64,000 bases of DNA from an uncultured Prevotellaceae bacterium (GCA_902775475.1 CACYME010000017.1:58659-122658); one strand, 5' to 3'; positions 41,973-52,011 are shown, counted from the stretch's first letter. Notes: generated by a model from the sequence alone, not told the origin. Numbers and translations: made by a program.

Positions 41973-44492
41973 ATGAAAAAGTCAGTATTGTTAATCGCCA
42001 CCGTGCTGATCAGCCTCTCGGCCTACGCCCAGCAGCTGTGGTACGACCAGCCAGCCACTCAGTGGCTCGAGGCCCTGCCCATTGGCAACTCCCACATGGG
42101 AGCCATGATCTATGGCGGCGCCGACACCGAACAAATCCAGCTCAACGAAGAGACCTTCTGGAGCGGGTCGCCCCATCAGAACAACAGCAGCGAGTCGCTG
42201 CAACACCTCGACGAGGTGCGCCAACTCATCTTCCACGGGAAGGAGCGGGAGGCCAGCGACCTGCTCGACCGCTACTTCGTGAAGGGTCCCCACGGCATGC
42301 GCTTCCTGACGCTCGGCAGCCTGTTCGTGAAGTTCTGGAACGAACAGAACCCCGCCAACTATCGCCGCGACCTCGACCTCAGCACCGCCACCGCCCACGT
42401 GAGCTACACCGTTGGCGATGCCACCATCAGGCGCACCGCCTTCGCCTCGCTGCCCGACGGCATCGTCGTCGTTCGCGTGGAGAGCGACAAGCCCGGACGG
42501 CTCAGCTTCGCACTCTCGCATGAATGTCCGCTGCCCGTGAGCTACAGCATGGCCGACGGCATGCTCACCGCCACCATCAGCAACGTGGAGCAGGAGGGCA
42601 TCAAGGGGGCGCTGAAGGCCGAGTGTCAGGTGCGTGTGGAGAGCGACGGACAGACCAGCAACGGCAATGGCAGCATCGTGGTGCGCGGGGCCACGACGGC
42701 CACCATCTACGTCGCCGCAGCCACCAACTTCGTGAACTACCACGACATATCGGGCAATCCCTCAGCACGCAACCGCCAGACGATGGAGCAGGCGCTCAGC
42801 CACGACTATGCCACGCTGCTCGAGCGCCACGTCAGCAGCTACCAGCAGCAGTACAACCGCGTGAGCCTGCAGCTGCCCAAGAGCGAGCAGTCGGAGCTGC
42901 CCACCGACCGCCGTCTGGCTGCCTTCGGACAAGCTGCCAGCCCATCTGCCAATCGTCAGTTCGCCAATCGTCAACCCGCCAATCGTCAATCCCCCGACCT
43001 CGACCTCGTGGCCCTCATGTTCCAGTATGGGCGCTACCTGCTCATCTCGTCGAGCCAGCCCGGCGGGCAGCCCGCCAACCTGCAGGGCGTGTGGAACGAC
43101 AAGATGAACGCCCCGTGGGACTCGAAATACACCATCAACATCAATGCCGAGATGAACTACTGGCCCGCCCTCGTCACCAACCTCGCCGAGACGCAGCAGC
43201 CACTCTTCAGCATGATTCGTGACCTGAGCGAGACGGGAGCCAAGACCGCTAAGGAGATGTATGGCTGCGGCGGCTGGCTGGCTCACCACAACACCGACCT
43301 GTGGCGCATTGCCGGACCCGTCGACGGAACGCCGTGGGGCATGTTCCCCACCGGCGGCGCATGGCTCACCACCCACATCTGGCAGCACTATCTCTTCACC
43401 GGCGACAAGCAGTTCCTCAGCGACAACTACGACGTGCTGAAGGGTGCCGCCGACTTCCTGCTCGACTACATGCAGCCCTACCCCGCCGACGGCGAGGTGA
43501 GGCAGGCCGCCGGATGGCTGATGACCGTGCCCACCGTCTCGCCCGAGCACGGCCCCGTGGGCAAGGGCACCAACGTCACCGCTGGCTCGACGATGGACAA
43601 CCAGATATGCTTCGACGTGCTCTCGCAGACCCTGCAGGCAGCGCAGATTCTGGGCAAGGACAAGGCCTACATCGCCAGGCTCAAGGCCCAGATAGCCAAG
43701 CTGCCGCCCATGCAGATAGGCCGCCACGGACAGCTGCAGGAATGGCTCATCGACGGCGACGACCCGAAGGATGAGCACCGCCACATCTCGCACCTCTACG
43801 GCCTCTATCCCTCCAACCAGATTTCGCCCTACACCCACCCCGAGCTCTTCACCGCCGCCGCCAACACCTTGCGGCAGCGCGGCGACATGGCCACGGGCTG
43901 GAGCCTCGGATGGAAGATTAACTTCTGGGCTCGTATGCTCGACGGCGACCACGCCTTCCAAATCATCAAGAACATGCTCCACCTGCTGCCCAGCGACGCC
44001 ATGGCCCGCTTCTACCCCGAAGGGCGCACCTACCCGAACCTCTTCGACGCGCACCCGCCCTTCCAGATCGACGGCAACTTCGGCTGCTGCGCCGGCGTGG
44101 CCGAGATGCTGCTGCAGAGCCACGACGGGGCGCTCCACCTGCTGCCAGCACTCCCCTCGGCATGGGCCGACGGCAGCGTGAAGGGGCTGAGGGCACGCGG
44201 CGGCTACACCGCTGACATCACCTGGGCCGACGGACGCCTCGCGCAGGCCGTCATCACCGCCACCCTCAACGGCAAGCTGCGCCTGCGCAGTGCCGTGCCG
44301 CTGCAGGGCAAGGGCCTGAAGCCAGCCAAGGGCGACTGCCCCAACGCGCTGATGCGCCCCGCCGACATAGGCCAGCCGCTGCGCTCGGCTGAGCTCGGCG
44401 ACTTCCAGCTGCTGCCCATCGCCAAGGTCTACGAATACGACGTCATCATGAAGGCCGGACAGCAACTCACCGTTGAGGGTGTTAGGAATTAG
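41973..44492 (+). CDS. Alpha-L-fucosidase, GH95
   Basis: 839 aa. Signal peptide ends LSAYAQ. GH95 features: [51 protein letters not shown], and [18 protein letters not shown] in the (alpha/alpha)6 domain; [20 protein letters not shown] is also conserved. Inverting hydrolase mostly acting on Fuc-alpha-1,2-Gal. Residues about 325-341 ([14 protein letters not shown]) form a short tandem repeat insert just before the catalytic domain. It works with the GH29 enzyme in defucosylation; no transporter lies beside the pair. Confidence 0.93.
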   Translation: MKKSVLLIATVLISLSAYAQQLWYDQPATQWLEALPIGNSHMGAMIYGGADTEQIQLNEETFWSGSPHQNNSSESLQHLDEVRQLIFHGKEREASDLLDRYFVKGPHGMRFLTLGSLFVKFWNEQNPANYRRDLDLSTATAHVSYTVGDATIRRTAFASLPDGIVVVRVESDKPGRLSFALSHECPLPVSYSMADGMLTATISNVEQEGIKGALKAECQVRVESDGQTSNGNGSIVVRGATTATIYVAAATNFVNYHDISGNPSARNRQTMEQALSHDYATLLERHVSSYQQQYNRVSLQLPKSEQSELPTDRRLAAFGQAASPSANRQFANRQPANRQSPDLDLVALMFQYGRYLLISSSQPGGQPANLQGVWNDKMNAPWDSKYTININAEMNYWPALVTNLAETQQPLFSMIRDLSETGAKTAKEMYGCGGWLAHHNTDLWRIAGPVDGTPWGMFPTGGAWLTTHIWQHYLFTGDKQFLSDNYDVLKGAADFLLDYMQPYPADGEVRQAAGWLMTVPTVSPEHGPVGKGTNVTAGSTMDNQICFDVLSQTLQAAQILGKDKAYIARLKAQIAKLPPMQIGRHGQLQEWLIDGDDPKDEHRHISHLYGLYPSNQISPYTHPELFTAAANTLRQRGDMATGWSLGWKINFWARMLDGDHAFQIIKNMLHLLPSDAMARFYPEGRTYPNLFDAHPPFQIDGNFGCCAGVAEMLLQSHDGALHLLPALPSAWADGSVKGLRARGGYTADITWADGRLAQAVITATLNGKLRLRSAVPLQGKGLKPAKGDCPNALMRPADIGQPLRSAELGDFQLLPIAKVYEYDVIMKAGQQLTVEGVRN
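42945..42996. repeat. 15-bp in-frame tandem repeat in the GH95 gene
   Basis: GCCAATCGTCA occurs three times with a 15-bp period and codes for [15 protein letters not shown]. The period is a multiple of three, so the frame is kept. Confidence 0.8.
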
Positions 44493-44576
44493 GAGTTAGG
44501 AGCAGCATTGGCATGCTTTTTGCTAGAGTAATAGAGACAAAGATATTATTAACCACAAAAAAACAACGACAGAACA

Positions 44577-44894
44577 ATGGAAGTAACAATCACAACTGAG
44601 AACTTTGAGACCCTGAAGAACGGGCAGAAGCCCCTCGTCATCGACTTCTGGGCCACCTGGTGCGGCCCCTGCCGCATGGTGGCACCCATCATCTCCGAGA
44701 TGGCCGAGAAATACGACGGGCGCATCGTCGTGGGCAAGTGCGACGTAGAGGAGAGCGAGGACCTCGCCGCCGAGTTCGGCATCCGCAACATCCCCACCGT
44801 CATCTTCCTGAAGGACGGCCAGGTGGTCGACAAGATTGTGGGCGCCATGCCCAAGGCGAAGTTCGAGGAGATATTCGAAGCACTGGCATCATGA
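44577..44894 (+). CDS. trxA: Thioredoxin
   Basis: 105 aa cytoplasmic disulfide reductase. Active site WATWCGPCRM with CGPC at residues 29-32, followed by the conserved cis-proline region NIPTVIFLKDG. Length is normal. The ATG of the next gene overlaps its stop. In Bacteroides-type genomes trxA commonly follows dnaE; here about 22.7 kb lies between them. Confidence 0.97.
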   Translation: MEVTITTENFETLKNGQKPLVIDFWATWCGPCRMVAPIISEMAEKYDGRIVVGKCDVEESEDLAAEFGIRNIPTVIFLKDGQVVDKIVGAMPKAKFEEIFEALAS

Positions 44895-45211
44895 GCATCG
44901 ACGAAGAACTGCTGCAAGACGAGCAGGAGATGAAGTGCGAGATTGCCTACATACGCCAGCAGCTGCCCATCGACACGAAGGAGCACTTCGCCGACGACGC
45001 GCTGCTGGAGTGGGTGCTCGACGCCATCGCCAGCTACTACTTCGAGAGCGGCGTGCTGGAAAGCAGCGCCGACGAGGTAGACATCGACATGGAGGAGGTG
45101 GCGCGCTTCGTCTGCGCACTCGCCAGCCAGGAGCGCCAGCCCGCCCTCGATGCGCAGGAAATACGCCTCATCGCCGAGGCCGACCTGGACTTCCAGGAGG
45201 CCAACACCTAA
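44891..45211 (+). CDS. Acidic hypothetical protein coupled to thioredoxin
   Basis: 106 aa from the ATG at 44891, which overlaps the trxA stop (ATGA), so it is translationally coupled. Very acidic, helical, without signal peptide or cysteine pair; begins MSIDEELLQDEQEMKCEIAY. I do not recognise a domain. A role with thioredoxin is suggested only by the coupling. Confidence 0.75.
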   Translation: MSIDEELLQDEQEMKCEIAYIRQQLPIDTKEHFADDALLEWVLDAIASYYFESGVLESSADEVDIDMEEVARFVCALASQERQPALDAQEIRLIAEADLDFQEANT

Positions 45212-45600
45212 TGCCGGCGGGCGGTTTTCCACGGGCCTTTATGGCACAGACTTTGGCGGGGTCTCCAAAGCGTCTTCCAAGGCATTTGGAGGTTCCGCTT
45301 CATAACACAAAAAACGCAACAAAATGGCAAAGCGAATAGGAATGATAGCCCTCATGGCCATCATGATTCTCTGCTCGGCGGACACTTGCACCATCAGCAG
45401 CGACTATTCCCCCCTCCTCCCTTCTCCAGTGTGTAAGCGGGAGTTCTTTCGTTTTTTAGGTCATTTCTTCTTCGTCGTAAGTAACGGCTCCACTTCATGC
45501 CTGTCGGCTCTGTCGGCATAAAAATGGGTTACTCGGCTTTCGCCCAAAGGGGGAAGGAAGGGGAAGAGGGGGCGTCGTGCAGTTTTTTCTGCCGAAAAGT
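45212..45600. other. Intergenic stretch with repeat-derived sequence; weak 65-codon frame
   Basis: A 65-codon plus frame (45324-45521) begins MAKRIGMIALMAIMILCSAD like a short lipoprotein, but soon runs into pyrimidine-rich repeat DNA (CCCCCCTCCTCCCTTCTCC, about 45411-45429). A purine-rich counterpart (about 45549-45573) lies downstream, so the region may be another inverted repeat pair. I would not annotate the frame as a firm gene. Confidence 0.4.
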
Positions 45601-45631
45601 TTTGCCGTTCGAGTTTATTTGCTTATCTTTG
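45601..45631 (+). promoter_or_regulatory. Promoter of rnr
   Basis: TTTG (45601-45604), a 19-bp spacer, TATCTTTG (45624-45631), 33 bp before the rnr start. Confidence 0.7.
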
Positions 45632-45664
45632 CACCAAATCTGAAACTAAATAACCCACGCAGAT

Positions 45665-47794
45665 ATGGAACAAAAAGGAGGAAAACGACTGACGAAGCGG
45701 CAGGTTGCCGACGCCATTCAGGGCCTTTTCCAGGCTCACCCGGGGGAAGCGCTCACTTACAGGCAGATATTCAAGACGCTGAAGCTGACCACCCATCCGG
45801 CGAAGATGCTGGCCGTCGACGTGATGGACGAGATGGCCTGGGATGACTACCTGAGCAAGGTGGACAACACCACCTACCGGCTGAACCTGAAGACGCAGGT
45901 GCAGGAGGGCACGTTCATCCGCAAGGCCAACGGCAAGAACTCGTTCCTGCCCGACGACGGCGGCAAGCCCATCTTCGTCTCGGAGCGCAACTCGAAGTGG
46001 GCCATGGGCGGCGACCGCGTGCGCGTGGCGCTGATGGCCCGCCGGCAGAACCACATCAAGGAGGCCATCGTCACCGACATCCTGGAGCGCAAGCACAACC
46101 TGGCCGTGGGCATCCTGCAGGTGGAGAAAGACTTCGCCTTCCTCATCACCGAGGGCAACATCTTTGCCCAGGACATCCTGATTCCGAAGAAGAAGCTGAA
46201 GGGCGGCAAGACGGGCGAGAAGGCCGTGGTGAGGATTACGCAGTGGCCCTCGATGGAGTCGAAGAACCTCGTGGGCGAGGTCGTCGACGTGCTGGGCAAG
46301 CAGGGTGACAACAATGCCGAGATGCACGCCATCCTGGCACAGTATGACCTGCCCTACAAGTATCCGCAGCGTGTGGAGGATGCCGCCAACAAGATTTCGG
46401 GCGACATAGGCCCCGAGGAGATTGCCCGCCGCGAGGACTTCCGCCAGGTGACCACCTTCACCATCGACCCCGCCGACGCCAAGGACTTCGACGATGCGCT
46501 GAGCATCAGGCCAGTAGGGGGGGCTTCTCTCTACGAGGTGGGCGTCCACATCGCCGACGTGACGCACTATGTCACCGAGGGCTCCATCATCGACCGCGAG
46601 GCACAACAGCGTGCCACGAGCGTCTATCTGGTGGACCGCACTATACCCATGCTGCCTGAGCGGCTCTGCAACTACATCTGCTCGCTGCGACCCGACGAGG
46701 AAAAACTGTGCTACAGCGTCATCTTCGTGCTCGACGCCGAGGCGAACATCAAGCGCTGGCACCTTGCCCATACCGTCATCAAGAGCAACCGGCGCTATGC
46801 CTACGAGGAGGTGCAGAAAATCCTGGAGGGCAACGACGGCGACTACGCCGAGGAGCTGCGCCTGCTTGACAGGATGGCGAAGAAGCTGCGCGAGCGCCGC
46901 ATGGAGGGCGGTGCCGTGAAGTTCGACCGCGAGGAGCTGCACTTCGACGTCGACGAGGACGGCAAGCCCCTGCGCTGCTACTTCAAGAAGTCGACCGACG
47001 CCACCCAGCTCATCGAGGAGTTCATGCTCCTGGCCAACCGCACCGTAGCCGAATCGGTAGGCACTCAACACGCATCCAAGACCTTCGTCTACCGCATCCA
47101 CGACCAGCCCGACCCGCAGAAGCTGGAGACGCTGCGCACGGCGCTGGCCCCCCTGGGCTACAGGGTGAAGGTCAGCGGCACGCGTGGGGCCATCTCGCGT
47201 GGCCTGAACAAGCTCATCAGCCAGGCCGAGGGTCGGCGCGAGCAGAAGATGGTGGAGATGCTCACCCTGCGCACGATGATGAAGGCGAAATACTCCACCC
47301 ACAACATCGGCCACTATGGCCTGGCCTTCGACTACTACACCCACTTCACCTCGCCCATTCGCCGCTTCCCCGACATGATGGCACACCGCCTGCTGACCCG
47401 CTACCAGGAGGGTGCCCGCTCGGCCAACCAGGAGCACTACGAGGAGCTGTGCGAGCACTCGAGCGACATGGAGCAGACGGCTGCCAACGCCGAGCGCGAC
47501 AGCATCAAGTACAAGATGGTGGAGTTCATGGCCGACAAGGTGGGGCAGGAGTTCGACGCACACATCAGCGGCGTGCAGTCGTATGGCATCTACTGCGAGA
47601 TTGACGAGAACCACTGCGAGGGCCTCGTGGGCATGCACGACCTGGACGGCGACTACTACGAGTTCGACGAGCGCAACTACCAGCTCGTGGGGCGACGCCA
47701 TCACCGCACCTACCAGCTGGGCGATGCCGTGCGCATCAAGGTGGCACAGGCCGACGTGGAGCGCCGACAGCTGACCTTCCTGCTGGCCGACTGA
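45665..47794 (+). CDS. rnr: Ribonuclease R
   Basis: 709 aa 3'-5' exoribonuclease that degrades structured RNA. Order: N-terminal winged-helix-like region (RLTKRQVADAIQGLF), cold-shock domains, RNB catalytic domain with TIDPADAKDFDDALS (metal-binding aspartates) and HYGLAFDYYTHFTSPIRR, then a C-terminal S1 domain (ISGVQSYGIYCEID). The C-terminus lacks the long basic tail of the E. coli enzyme. The start MEQKGGKRLT follows a good promoter. Confidence 0.95.
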   Translation: MEQKGGKRLTKRQVADAIQGLFQAHPGEALTYRQIFKTLKLTTHPAKMLAVDVMDEMAWDDYLSKVDNTTYRLNLKTQVQEGTFIRKANGKNSFLPDDGGKPIFVSERNSKWAMGGDRVRVALMARRQNHIKEAIVTDILERKHNLAVGILQVEKDFAFLITEGNIFAQDILIPKKKLKGGKTGEKAVVRITQWPSMESKNLVGEVVDVLGKQGDNNAEMHAILAQYDLPYKYPQRVEDAANKISGDIGPEEIARREDFRQVTTFTIDPADAKDFDDALSIRPVGGASLYEVGVHIADVTHYVTEGSIIDREAQQRATSVYLVDRTIPMLPERLCNYICSLRPDEEKLCYSVIFVLDAEANIKRWHLAHTVIKSNRRYAYEEVQKILEGNDGDYAEELRLLDRMAKKLRERRMEGGAVKFDREELHFDVDEDGKPLRCYFKKSTDATQLIEEFMLLANRTVAESVGTQHASKTFVYRIHDQPDPQKLETLRTALAPLGYRVKVSGTRGAISRGLNKLISQAEGRREQKMVEMLTLRTMMKAKYSTHNIGHYGLAFDYYTHFTSPIRRFPDMMAHRLLTRYQEGARSANQEHYEELCEHSSDMEQTAANAERDSIKYKMVEFMADKVGQEFDAHISGVQSYGIYCEIDENHCEGLVGMHDLDGDYYEFDERNYQLVGRRHHRTYQLGDAVRIKVAQADVERRQLTFLLAD

Positions 47795-47815
47795 AGAGGA
47801 GCCTGACAGCAGCAG

Positions 47816-47955
47816 CTGACCCTCCCCCCAGCCCCTTCCTGGAGGGAGGAGAGTATATAGACAAAGGAAAAAATAAGGAAAAAACAAGGAAAAAACAAGG
47901 AAGAAGTAAGGGAAAAGTCTATCGTCCTTTAACTCCCTTTAACTCCCCTTAAATT
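47816..47955. repeat. Mixed repeat spacer after rnr
   Basis: A GC-rich unit (CCCTCCCCCCAGCCCC ... GGAGGGAGGAG, 47820-47852) of the family seen at 7.9 and 57.6 kb is followed by AAGGAAAAAAC-type purine repeats and by CTATCGTCCTTTAACTCCC (about 47919-47937), the string also found twice at 41.9 kb. Confidence 0.7.
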
Positions 47956-47987
47956 TTATCTCCCCAGAAATCAATAAACAAAAAACT

Positions 47988-49229
47988 ATGAAAAAAGCAT
48001 TTCAACTCTTTGCAGTACTCTTCGCAGCAGTGCTGCTGGGCTCCTGCCATAAGGAAAGCAAGCAGGAGGCCGACTTCGTGGTAGACTACTTCGCCTTCCA
48101 GGCAGAGGAAGACGGCGAGTGGGGACTGATGGACAGCGACGGAAAGGTCGTCGTCAAGCCCCGCTACGACAACATGCCCACCTGCGTCATCAACGACATG
48201 TTCTCGGTCTACGACGAGGACGATGCCATCTTCACCTTGTATCAGATAGGCAAGGGCGCCAAGCCCAAGAAGATTGGCACCTACAAGGACATCGGCGCCT
48301 ACACGGGCAAGCTCTGCCCCGTGGTGGACGACGACAACAACATGAGCTACATCGACAAGGACGGCAAGAAGGTCATCGACCTGAAGAAGCTCGACGGAGA
48401 GAAGGTGATGAGTGCCTTCAACTTCTTCAACGGCCGCGCCATGGTGATGCTCGAGAACAGGATGTGGGGATTCATCGACGAGAGCGGAAAGGCCGTCATC
48501 CCCTGCAAGTATGCCGACGCCTGGAACTTCTGGGAGGGCCTCGCCATCGTCTATTATGGCAGTCCTGAAGAGGACGAAGATGCCAAGTGGGCCGTCATCG
48601 ACACCGAGGGCAAGGTGCTCTTCACCAAGAAGTTCAGCGACATGCGCCCCAGCTCGTTCCGCTTCTGCGACGGCTATCTGGTGGTGAGCGACAGCAACGA
48701 GCGCAACATCATCATCAACAAGCAGGGCGAGGTGGTGAAGAAGCTGAAGAGCGGCCGCTTCCCTGCCGTCATCTACAACGGCCTGTTCACCGTGTATAAT
48801 GCCGAGGACGAGACTTATGGCCTGATGAACTTAGAGGGCGAAATGCTCGTCAAGGATGAGTATGACCAGCTGAACTACAACGGCAAGCTGCTGGTGGGGA
48901 AGAATGACGAGGAGCGCCCCAGTATCCTCTCCACGACGGGCGAGAAGATTACCCGGCTGCCCGAGGGCTTAGTGACGCTGTTCGACCCCGAGTACCGCAA
49001 CTATGACAAGCGCATGCTGGTGGGCGAGTATGGCGACGGCTTCACCCTCGTCGACGGCGAAGGAAACAAAATTGCGACGGAGTCGGAAATCTTCAGCACC
49101 GGCCTGACCTACTACTGGGGTGCCACGGTGCCCGGAGCCTATGGCGAGTTCGACGGTGAGGGCGAGCCGGACTACGACGAGGAGGTGGACTTCGACGAGG
49201 AAGTGGACGAAGACGGGGCCGTGGGCTGA
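47988..49229 (+). CDS. WG-repeat lipoprotein
   Basis: 413 aa. Lipobox LLGSC at about residue 20. The body is built of WG repeats (EWGLMDSDGKVVVKPRYDNM, MWGFIDESGKAVIPCKYAD, TYGLMNLEGEMLVKDEYDQL), short beta units found in many Bacteroidetes surface proteins. The C-terminus is a strongly acidic tail (DYDEEVDFDEEVDED). The function of WG proteins is not established; it may bind a ligand at the outer membrane. The next gene begins 8 bp downstream. Confidence 0.88.
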   Translation: MKKAFQLFAVLFAAVLLGSCHKESKQEADFVVDYFAFQAEEDGEWGLMDSDGKVVVKPRYDNMPTCVINDMFSVYDEDDAIFTLYQIGKGAKPKKIGTYKDIGAYTGKLCPVVDDDNNMSYIDKDGKKVIDLKKLDGEKVMSAFNFFNGRAMVMLENRMWGFIDESGKAVIPCKYADAWNFWEGLAIVYYGSPEEDEDAKWAVIDTEGKVLFTKKFSDMRPSSFRFCDGYLVVSDSNERNIIINKQGEVVKKLKSGRFPAVIYNGLFTVYNAEDETYGLMNLEGEMLVKDEYDQLNYNGKLLVGKNDEERPSILSTTGEKITRLPEGLVTLFDPEYRNYDKRMLVGEYGDGFTLVDGEGNKIATESEIFSTGLTYYWGATVPGAYGEFDGEGEPDYDEEVDFDEEVDEDGAVG

Positions 49230-49237
49230 CAGGGCTG

Positions 49238-49882
49238 ATGGCTATCAGATATACCAAGCGCGAGGAGCAGTGGAATGCGTGGTCGCATGCCGCCGGCATC
49301 GCGCTTGGTGTCGTTCTGGGCACCGTGCTCATCGTGCTGGCCGTGCCCAACGGGGCGTGGGCCGACGTGGGCGTGGCGCTCTATCTCTTCGGCATGCTCG
49401 CCAGCTATGTGGCCAGCACCGTCTACCACTCGCTGCCGCGACGCTCGCGCTGGAAGGAGCGCCTGCGCCGCTGGGACCATGCCGCCATCTACTGGCACAT
49501 CGCCGGCAGCTATTCGCCCATCACCCTCTTCGCCATGCGTGGCGAGGGGCTATGGGGATGGGGGCTCTTCTCCTTCGTCTGGCTGTGTGCCATCACAGGC
49601 ACCATCGTCAGCTTCGTGAAGCTGAAGGAGCACTCCAACCTCGAGACCGCCTGCTTCGTCCTCATGGGCCTCTCCGTGCTCGTGGCCTTCGGGCCGCTGC
49701 TGCGCGTGGTGAGCACCGCCGTGGTGGGCTGGATCATCGCCGAGGGCGTCTGCTATATCACTGGCGCCTTGTTCTATTCCATCGGGTCGCGCCACCGATA
49801 CATGCACTCCGTGTTCCACTTCTTCGTCCTCGCTGGCAGCGTCTGCCACATCATCGCCGTGTGGGACATGCTTATCAGTTGA
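49238..49882 (+). CDS. Hemolysin III / YqfA-type membrane protein (PAQR-like)
   Basis: 214 aa with seven predicted membrane helices. Family motifs: EEQWNAWSHAAG near the N-terminus, STVYHSLP, WDHAAIYWHIAGSYSPITL, and the C-terminal MHSVFHFFVLAGSVCHII, with the histidines and the acidic residue that form the putative metal site. The physiological role in bacteria is not well known; despite the name, toxin function should not be assumed. Confidence 0.9.
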   Translation: MAIRYTKREEQWNAWSHAAGIALGVVLGTVLIVLAVPNGAWADVGVALYLFGMLASYVASTVYHSLPRRSRWKERLRRWDHAAIYWHIAGSYSPITLFAMRGEGLWGWGLFSFVWLCAITGTIVSFVKLKEHSNLETACFVLMGLSVLVAFGPLLRVVSTAVVGWIIAEGVCYITGALFYSIGSRHRYMHSVFHFFVLAGSVCHIIAVWDMLIS

Positions 49883-49899
49883 TTTTTTAGTTTCTAGTC

Positions 49900-50499
49900 A
49901 TGGAAGAGATTAATAATGAACCCAACGTGATGCGCCAGCAGATGGACATCCCGCAAAAGAAACTGAGTGGCGAAGATGTCATCAGCGACGGCACAGTACA
50001 GCAGGCCCTGCATGATTATGTGAGGGCACAGTCGGGAAGCAAGGCGCTACGGATAGGCACGTTTTCTTTGTTTGCGCTGGCCTTTATCTACCTGGTGTGG
50101 GACGCCTACGAGAGTGCTGCGTCCATCGCCGTCGCTACTGGCATAGTGCTGCTGGCTGCTTTCTTGTTCTATAAGGCAGGAGCCTTCAGCAGCATTGAAA
50201 CGATAGCCAGCCAGATGGATTACGAAAGTATCGAGGACTTGCGCGAGGAAGGGAAAATGATGCGTAGGCCGTGGCATCATGTCGCCGTTGTGGCTGCCTT
50301 TATGGCTTTCTGGACACTCTTGCAGTATCTGGAGGCTTTCGTGGGCTGGGAGGACGAGGTGCATCTCGGCGAGACACTTCTTATGGGACTGATCATGGGG
50401 GTGGTATGCGATGTTCTGCGGATATACTTCTATCGGCGCGATGCAAAAAAACTCCTCAACGCCGTGGATGACGTTGAGGAGGAAGAAAAGGGGGAATGA
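49900..50499 (+). CDS. Hypothetical membrane protein
   Basis: 199 aa. Cytoplasmic N-terminal 45 residues, a pair of helices (TFSLFALAFIYLVWDAY and a following segment to FLFYKAGAF), a loop, a second pair (VAVVAAFMAFWTLLQYL and LLMGLIMGVVCDVLRIYFY), and a charged C-terminal tail. No enzyme motif. It starts 17 bp after the hemolysin-III-type gene. G/C use at third positions is lower than in its neighbours. Family not recognised. Confidence 0.75.
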   Translation: MEEINNEPNVMRQQMDIPQKKLSGEDVISDGTVQQALHDYVRAQSGSKALRIGTFSLFALAFIYLVWDAYESAASIAVATGIVLLAAFLFYKAGAFSSIETIASQMDYESIEDLREEGKMMRRPWHHVAVVAAFMAFWTLLQYLEAFVGWEDEVHLGETLLMGLIMGVVCDVLRIYFYRRDAKKLLNAVDDVEEEEKGE

Positions 50500-50506
50500 T
50501 TCTTGT

Positions 50507-51982
50507 TTATCCGAAGAAGTCGCCGTCGCCCGCCTGGTTGTCGTAGCTGGAGCCGTCGAAGCAGTGGGTGCAGACGTGCTCCTTAGGCAGGCCGATGCTC
50601 TCGATGAGGTCTTCCAGCCGGGCAAACTTCAGCGAGGTGAGGCCCAGGCGGCGGGCAATCTCGTCGACCATGCGCTGGTATTCAGGCGAGTCGGTCTGCG
50701 AGTACTTGTCCAGCTGGCTCTTGTCGTCGCCCTCAAAGTCGCGGATGATGCGGCGCGTGATCAGCTCCAGGTCGCTCTTCGAGTTGGTGAAGCCGATGAA
50801 GGGGCACCCGTAGACCAGTGGCGGACAGCTGATGCGCACATGCACCTCGCGGGCTCCGTTCTGTATGAACTCGCGCACGTTGTCGCGCAGCTGCGTGCCG
50901 CGCACTATCGAGTCGTCGCAGAACACCACGCGCTGTCCGCGCAGCAGTGCCTCGTTGGGGATGAGCTTCATCTTCGCCACCAGGTCGCGCCGGCTCTGGT
51001 TGCCGGGGGTGAACGAGCGGGGCCATGTAGGCGTATATTTCAGCACGGCGCGCTTGTAGGGGATGCCCTTGCCCTCGGAGTAGCCCAGCGCCATGCCCAC
51101 GCCGCTGTCGGGGATGCCGCAGACGAGGTCGGCCTCCACATCGTCGCGCTCGCCCATCATCTTGCCGTTCTTCTCGCGCACGGCCTCGGTGTTGATGCCC
51201 TCATAGCATGAGGCGGGGAAGCCATAGTAGACCCACAGGAACGAACAAATCTGGCAGCGCTTGAAGGCGGGCTGCAGCACCTCCATGCGGTCGGCATGCA
51301 GGCGGACAATCTCGCCAGGTCCCACGTCGCGCACGGTCTTGTAGTCCAGGTTGGGGAAGCTGGTGGTCTCGCTGCTCACGGCGTAGGCCTCGATGAATTC
51401 GTCGGTGCCGATGGGCGAGAGGCGGTGCACTTCCTTCCGGCCGATGACGATGGGCGTGCGGCCCAGAAAGTCGCGGGCGGCGATGATGCCGTCCTCGGTC
51501 AGGATGAGCATGGAGCACGAGCCCTTGATCTTCTGGTAGACGAGGTTGATGCCGTCGACGAAGGTGTTACCCATATTAATAAGGAGGGCCACCAGCTCCG
51601 TCTGGTTCAGGTTGTTGGCGCTCTGCTCGCTGAGGTGCATGCGCTGTGCCAGCAGCTCGTCGGCAATCTCGCGCAGGTTGTTGATTTTTGCCACCGTCAC
51701 CACGGCATAGCGCCCCAGGTGGGAGTTGATGATGATGGGCTGCGGGTCGGTGTCGCTGATGACGCCCAGTCCCTGGTTGCCCTTGAAGTCGCCCAGCTCG
51801 TCCTCGAACTTCGAACGGAAATAGTCGCGCTCCAGCGAGTGGATGGAGCGTGAAAAGCCTTTTTCATGGTCGAAGGTAACGAGGCCCGCACGGCGCGTGC
51901 CAAGATGTGAGTTGTAGTCGGTGCCGTAAAACAAGTCGTTTACGCAGTCACGTGTACTGATGGTTCCAAAAAAACCGCCCAT
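50507..51982 (-). CDS. PurF-like protein lacking the catalytic Cys (amidophosphoribosyltransferase homologue)
   Basis: 491 aa. N-terminal Ntn-type glutamine amidotransferase domain followed by a phosphoribosyltransferase domain with the PRPP-binding motif VVFCDDSIVRGTQ. In PurF the mature N-terminus is the nucleophilic Cys (MCGIFG); here the start is MGGFFGTIS, so the Cys is a Gly and no alternative start restores it. Other parts of the domain (GTRRAGLVTF, GNTFVDGINL) are intact. It may use ammonia, partner with another protein, or have a regulatory role. I recall similar Cys-less homologues in other Bacteroidetes, beside a normal PurF. Confidence 0.85.
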   Translation of the reverse strand: MGGFFGTISTRDCVNDLFYGTDYNSHLGTRRAGLVTFDHEKGFSRSIHSLERDYFRSKFEDELGDFKGNQGLGVISDTDPQPIIINSHLGRYAVVTVAKINNLREIADELLAQRMHLSEQSANNLNQTELVALLINMGNTFVDGINLVYQKIKGSCSMLILTEDGIIAARDFLGRTPIVIGRKEVHRLSPIGTDEFIEAYAVSSETTSFPNLDYKTVRDVGPGEIVRLHADRMEVLQPAFKRCQICSFLWVYYGFPASCYEGINTEAVREKNGKMMGERDDVEADLVCGIPDSGVGMALGYSEGKGIPYKRAVLKYTPTWPRSFTPGNQSRRDLVAKMKLIPNEALLRGQRVVFCDDSIVRGTQLRDNVREFIQNGAREVHVRISCPPLVYGCPFIGFTNSKSDLELITRRIIRDFEGDDKSQLDKYSQTDSPEYQRMVDEIARRLGLTSLKFARLEDLIESIGLPKEHVCTHCFDGSSYDNQAGDGDFFG

Positions 51983-52011
51983 AAAATATCCTGTTTCTAT
52001 TTTTGAGGTTG

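Noticed and set aside
42945-42996. Frameshift in GH95
   Set aside because: The repeat period is 15 bp and conserved GH95 motifs are in the same frame before and after it.
45324-45521. 65-codon lipoprotein-like gene
   Set aside because: Only the first 20 residues look protein-like; the rest is repeat DNA and there is no promoter close by. Left as a weak frame in the intergenic entry.
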